Source of the DNA: Methanooceanicella nereidis
Lineage (GTDB): Archaea; Halobacteriota; Methanocellia; Methanocellales; Methanocellaceae
Assembly: GCF_021023085.1 (NCBI RefSeq)
Contig: NZ_PGCK01000001.1
Location: 124,001 to 188,000 of the forward strand
Length of the DNA: 64,000 bases
Direction of reading: 5' to 3'
The first letter of the stretch is position 1. Every line of letters begins with the position of its first letter. The notes beneath the pieces are model-generated. The model made no database searches and was not told the origin of the DNA. It worked only from the letters and a program-made list of their open reading frames with translations. Made by a program: the position numbers and the translations under genes. This document shows positions 63,367 to 64,000 of this stretch, one piece after another.

Positions 63367-63710
63367 CTGACATCCTCTTAATATGAGTTATGCAATTAAT
63401 AAATATAAACTTTTATATTAATCATATAATATAAAATAGCTTATTCGCATCTATTAATTCCCGGCCATTTGCGCCGGACTAAATGTGATGCGCCTTATAT
63501 ACGCTGTTTTATGATGCAGATGGCTTATTGTCCTGTTTTTTAACTCTGATCAGATAAACCGGCATACTAAAGACATACAGCACTAAATAGCCTGTTCGTA
63601 TATCATCTGATAGATTCTAGCCCATATTAATGCAAACCGCACAAATACAACAAAGGCTCATATTATTCGCAACAATGGGCACCGGTGTTTCGGTTAAAAA
63701 AGAAAAATAT
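63367..63710. other. intergenic region
   Basis: No gene, repeat or clear hairpin was found in this interval. The stretch up to about 63430 is A+T-rich and may hold the promoter of the small gene before it. Confidence 0.3.
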
Positions 63711-64000
63711 TTAGGAGAACCAGTCTGAGACCGGCTCGCCTTTGTTTAATTTTTCAGCGGTGGTGTATGCTTCGTATGCACTGTATAAGATCACTATAAG
63801 CGCGAATATGAACGGGAAGCAACAGCAAACCTGACTGATCCCGCCGAGAATTATCGGGACGACACCCGCCCATACTGCCATATAGATTATCAACAGTACA
63901 AGCCCTTTCTTAACATGAGAGTTATATATCTGACCCAATCCCGGGAGGATAAGCGATAATATCAGCGACAGTAACGGCTCCTTTTTCTTAGGCGCAGGTG
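63711..64000 (-). CDS. small membrane protein (TM2/DUF5683-like), N-terminus cut by window edge
   Basis: The frame is open to the last base of the window. The visible 96 codons encode PAPKKKEPLLSLILSLILPG, then LGQIYNSHVKKGLVLLI and two further membrane segments, ending SDWFS. The lead motif L-P-G-L-G-Q-x-Y-N is typical of TM2-like and related small membrane proteins. A TTG inside (63938) is not the true start. The function is unknown. Confidence 0.8.
   Translation of the reverse strand, partial: PAPKKKEPLLSLILSLILPGLGQIYNSHVKKGLVLLIIYMAVWAGVVPIILGGISQVCCCFPFIFALIVILYSAYEAYTTAEKLNKGEPVSDWFS

Noticed and set aside
1-64000. tRNA or rRNA genes
   Set aside because: I looked for T-loop words such as GGTTCGAATC with matching acceptor stems and for conserved rRNA words and found none that fit.

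Overview
The window looks like chromosomal DNA of a euryarchaeon, most likely a methanogen of the Methanocella/Methanosarcina type. The archaeal signals are a geranylgeranyl reductase overlapping its own small ferredoxin (archaeal lipid saturation), two UbiA-type prenyltransferases, a short archaeal ribose-phosphate pyrophosphokinase, a GH57/GT4 glycogen-type operon, duplicated Lrp-type regulators, A+T-rich promoters with TATA-like boxes, and many SD-led GTG/TTG starts. The species is an inference. No rRNA, tRNA or CRISPR array was seen.

Layout. 1-3.4 kb: a visibly A+T-rich stretch with a cut-off RNase HI, an HNH nuclease and an OLD-family ATPase/TOPRIM nuclease. 3.4-19 kb: a VOC protein, a double Lrp-type regulator, a 40-bp tandem-repeat element, small membrane proteins, a beta-propeller-like surface protein, a histidine kinase, a flavodoxin, a TudS-like DUF523/DUF1722 protein, a phytoene-desaturase-like oxidoreductase without a canonical start codon, a cyclase, and a two-gene winged-helix/ATPase module. 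18.9-28.4 kb: two families of methyltransferase present twice each, interleaved with a histidine kinase, a subtilase and a PAS-GAF protein, plus the first copy of a giant-palindrome repeat. 28.6-33 kb: an HXXEE membrane protein, an EEP-family phosphodiesterase and a compact redox operon (Rieske, glutaredoxin, ferredoxin-thioredoxin-reductase-like, Rieske). 33.5-41.7 kb: a MASE3 histidine kinase and two DUF4097 paralogues bracketing a PARIS-like ATPase/DUF4435 pair and a carbonic anhydrase, then a chagasin-type inhibitor. 41.7-47 kb: another histidine kinase and tandem UbiA proteins. 47.4-51.4 kb: the GH57-GT4-GT4 operon, followed by the second, inverted copy of the palindrome element. 52.5-64 kb: prs, ferredoxin/geranylgeranyl reductase, a transglutaminase-like lipoprotein, a six-PAS histidine kinase, a classical HELRTP histidine kinase and small proteins.

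Themes. (i) Six histidine kinases and no receiver-domain protein: five share an unusual H-D-I-x-N phospho-acceptor box. (ii) Three nuclease/ATPase modules with a defence-like look: the OLD nuclease, the PARIS-like pair, and an apparently uncharacterised pair made of a winged-helix protein and an ATPase carrying an Mrr-like domain and a C-terminal winged helix. (iii) A family of long inverted repeats built on ACCACAAAGG-type words; the two large copies lie in opposite orientation about 29 kb apart. (iv) At least two genes whose natural N-terminus lies upstream of any ATG/GTG/TTG. Coordinates of starts are my choices by SD position and family N-termini; functions are from motif recognition only, with no database search.
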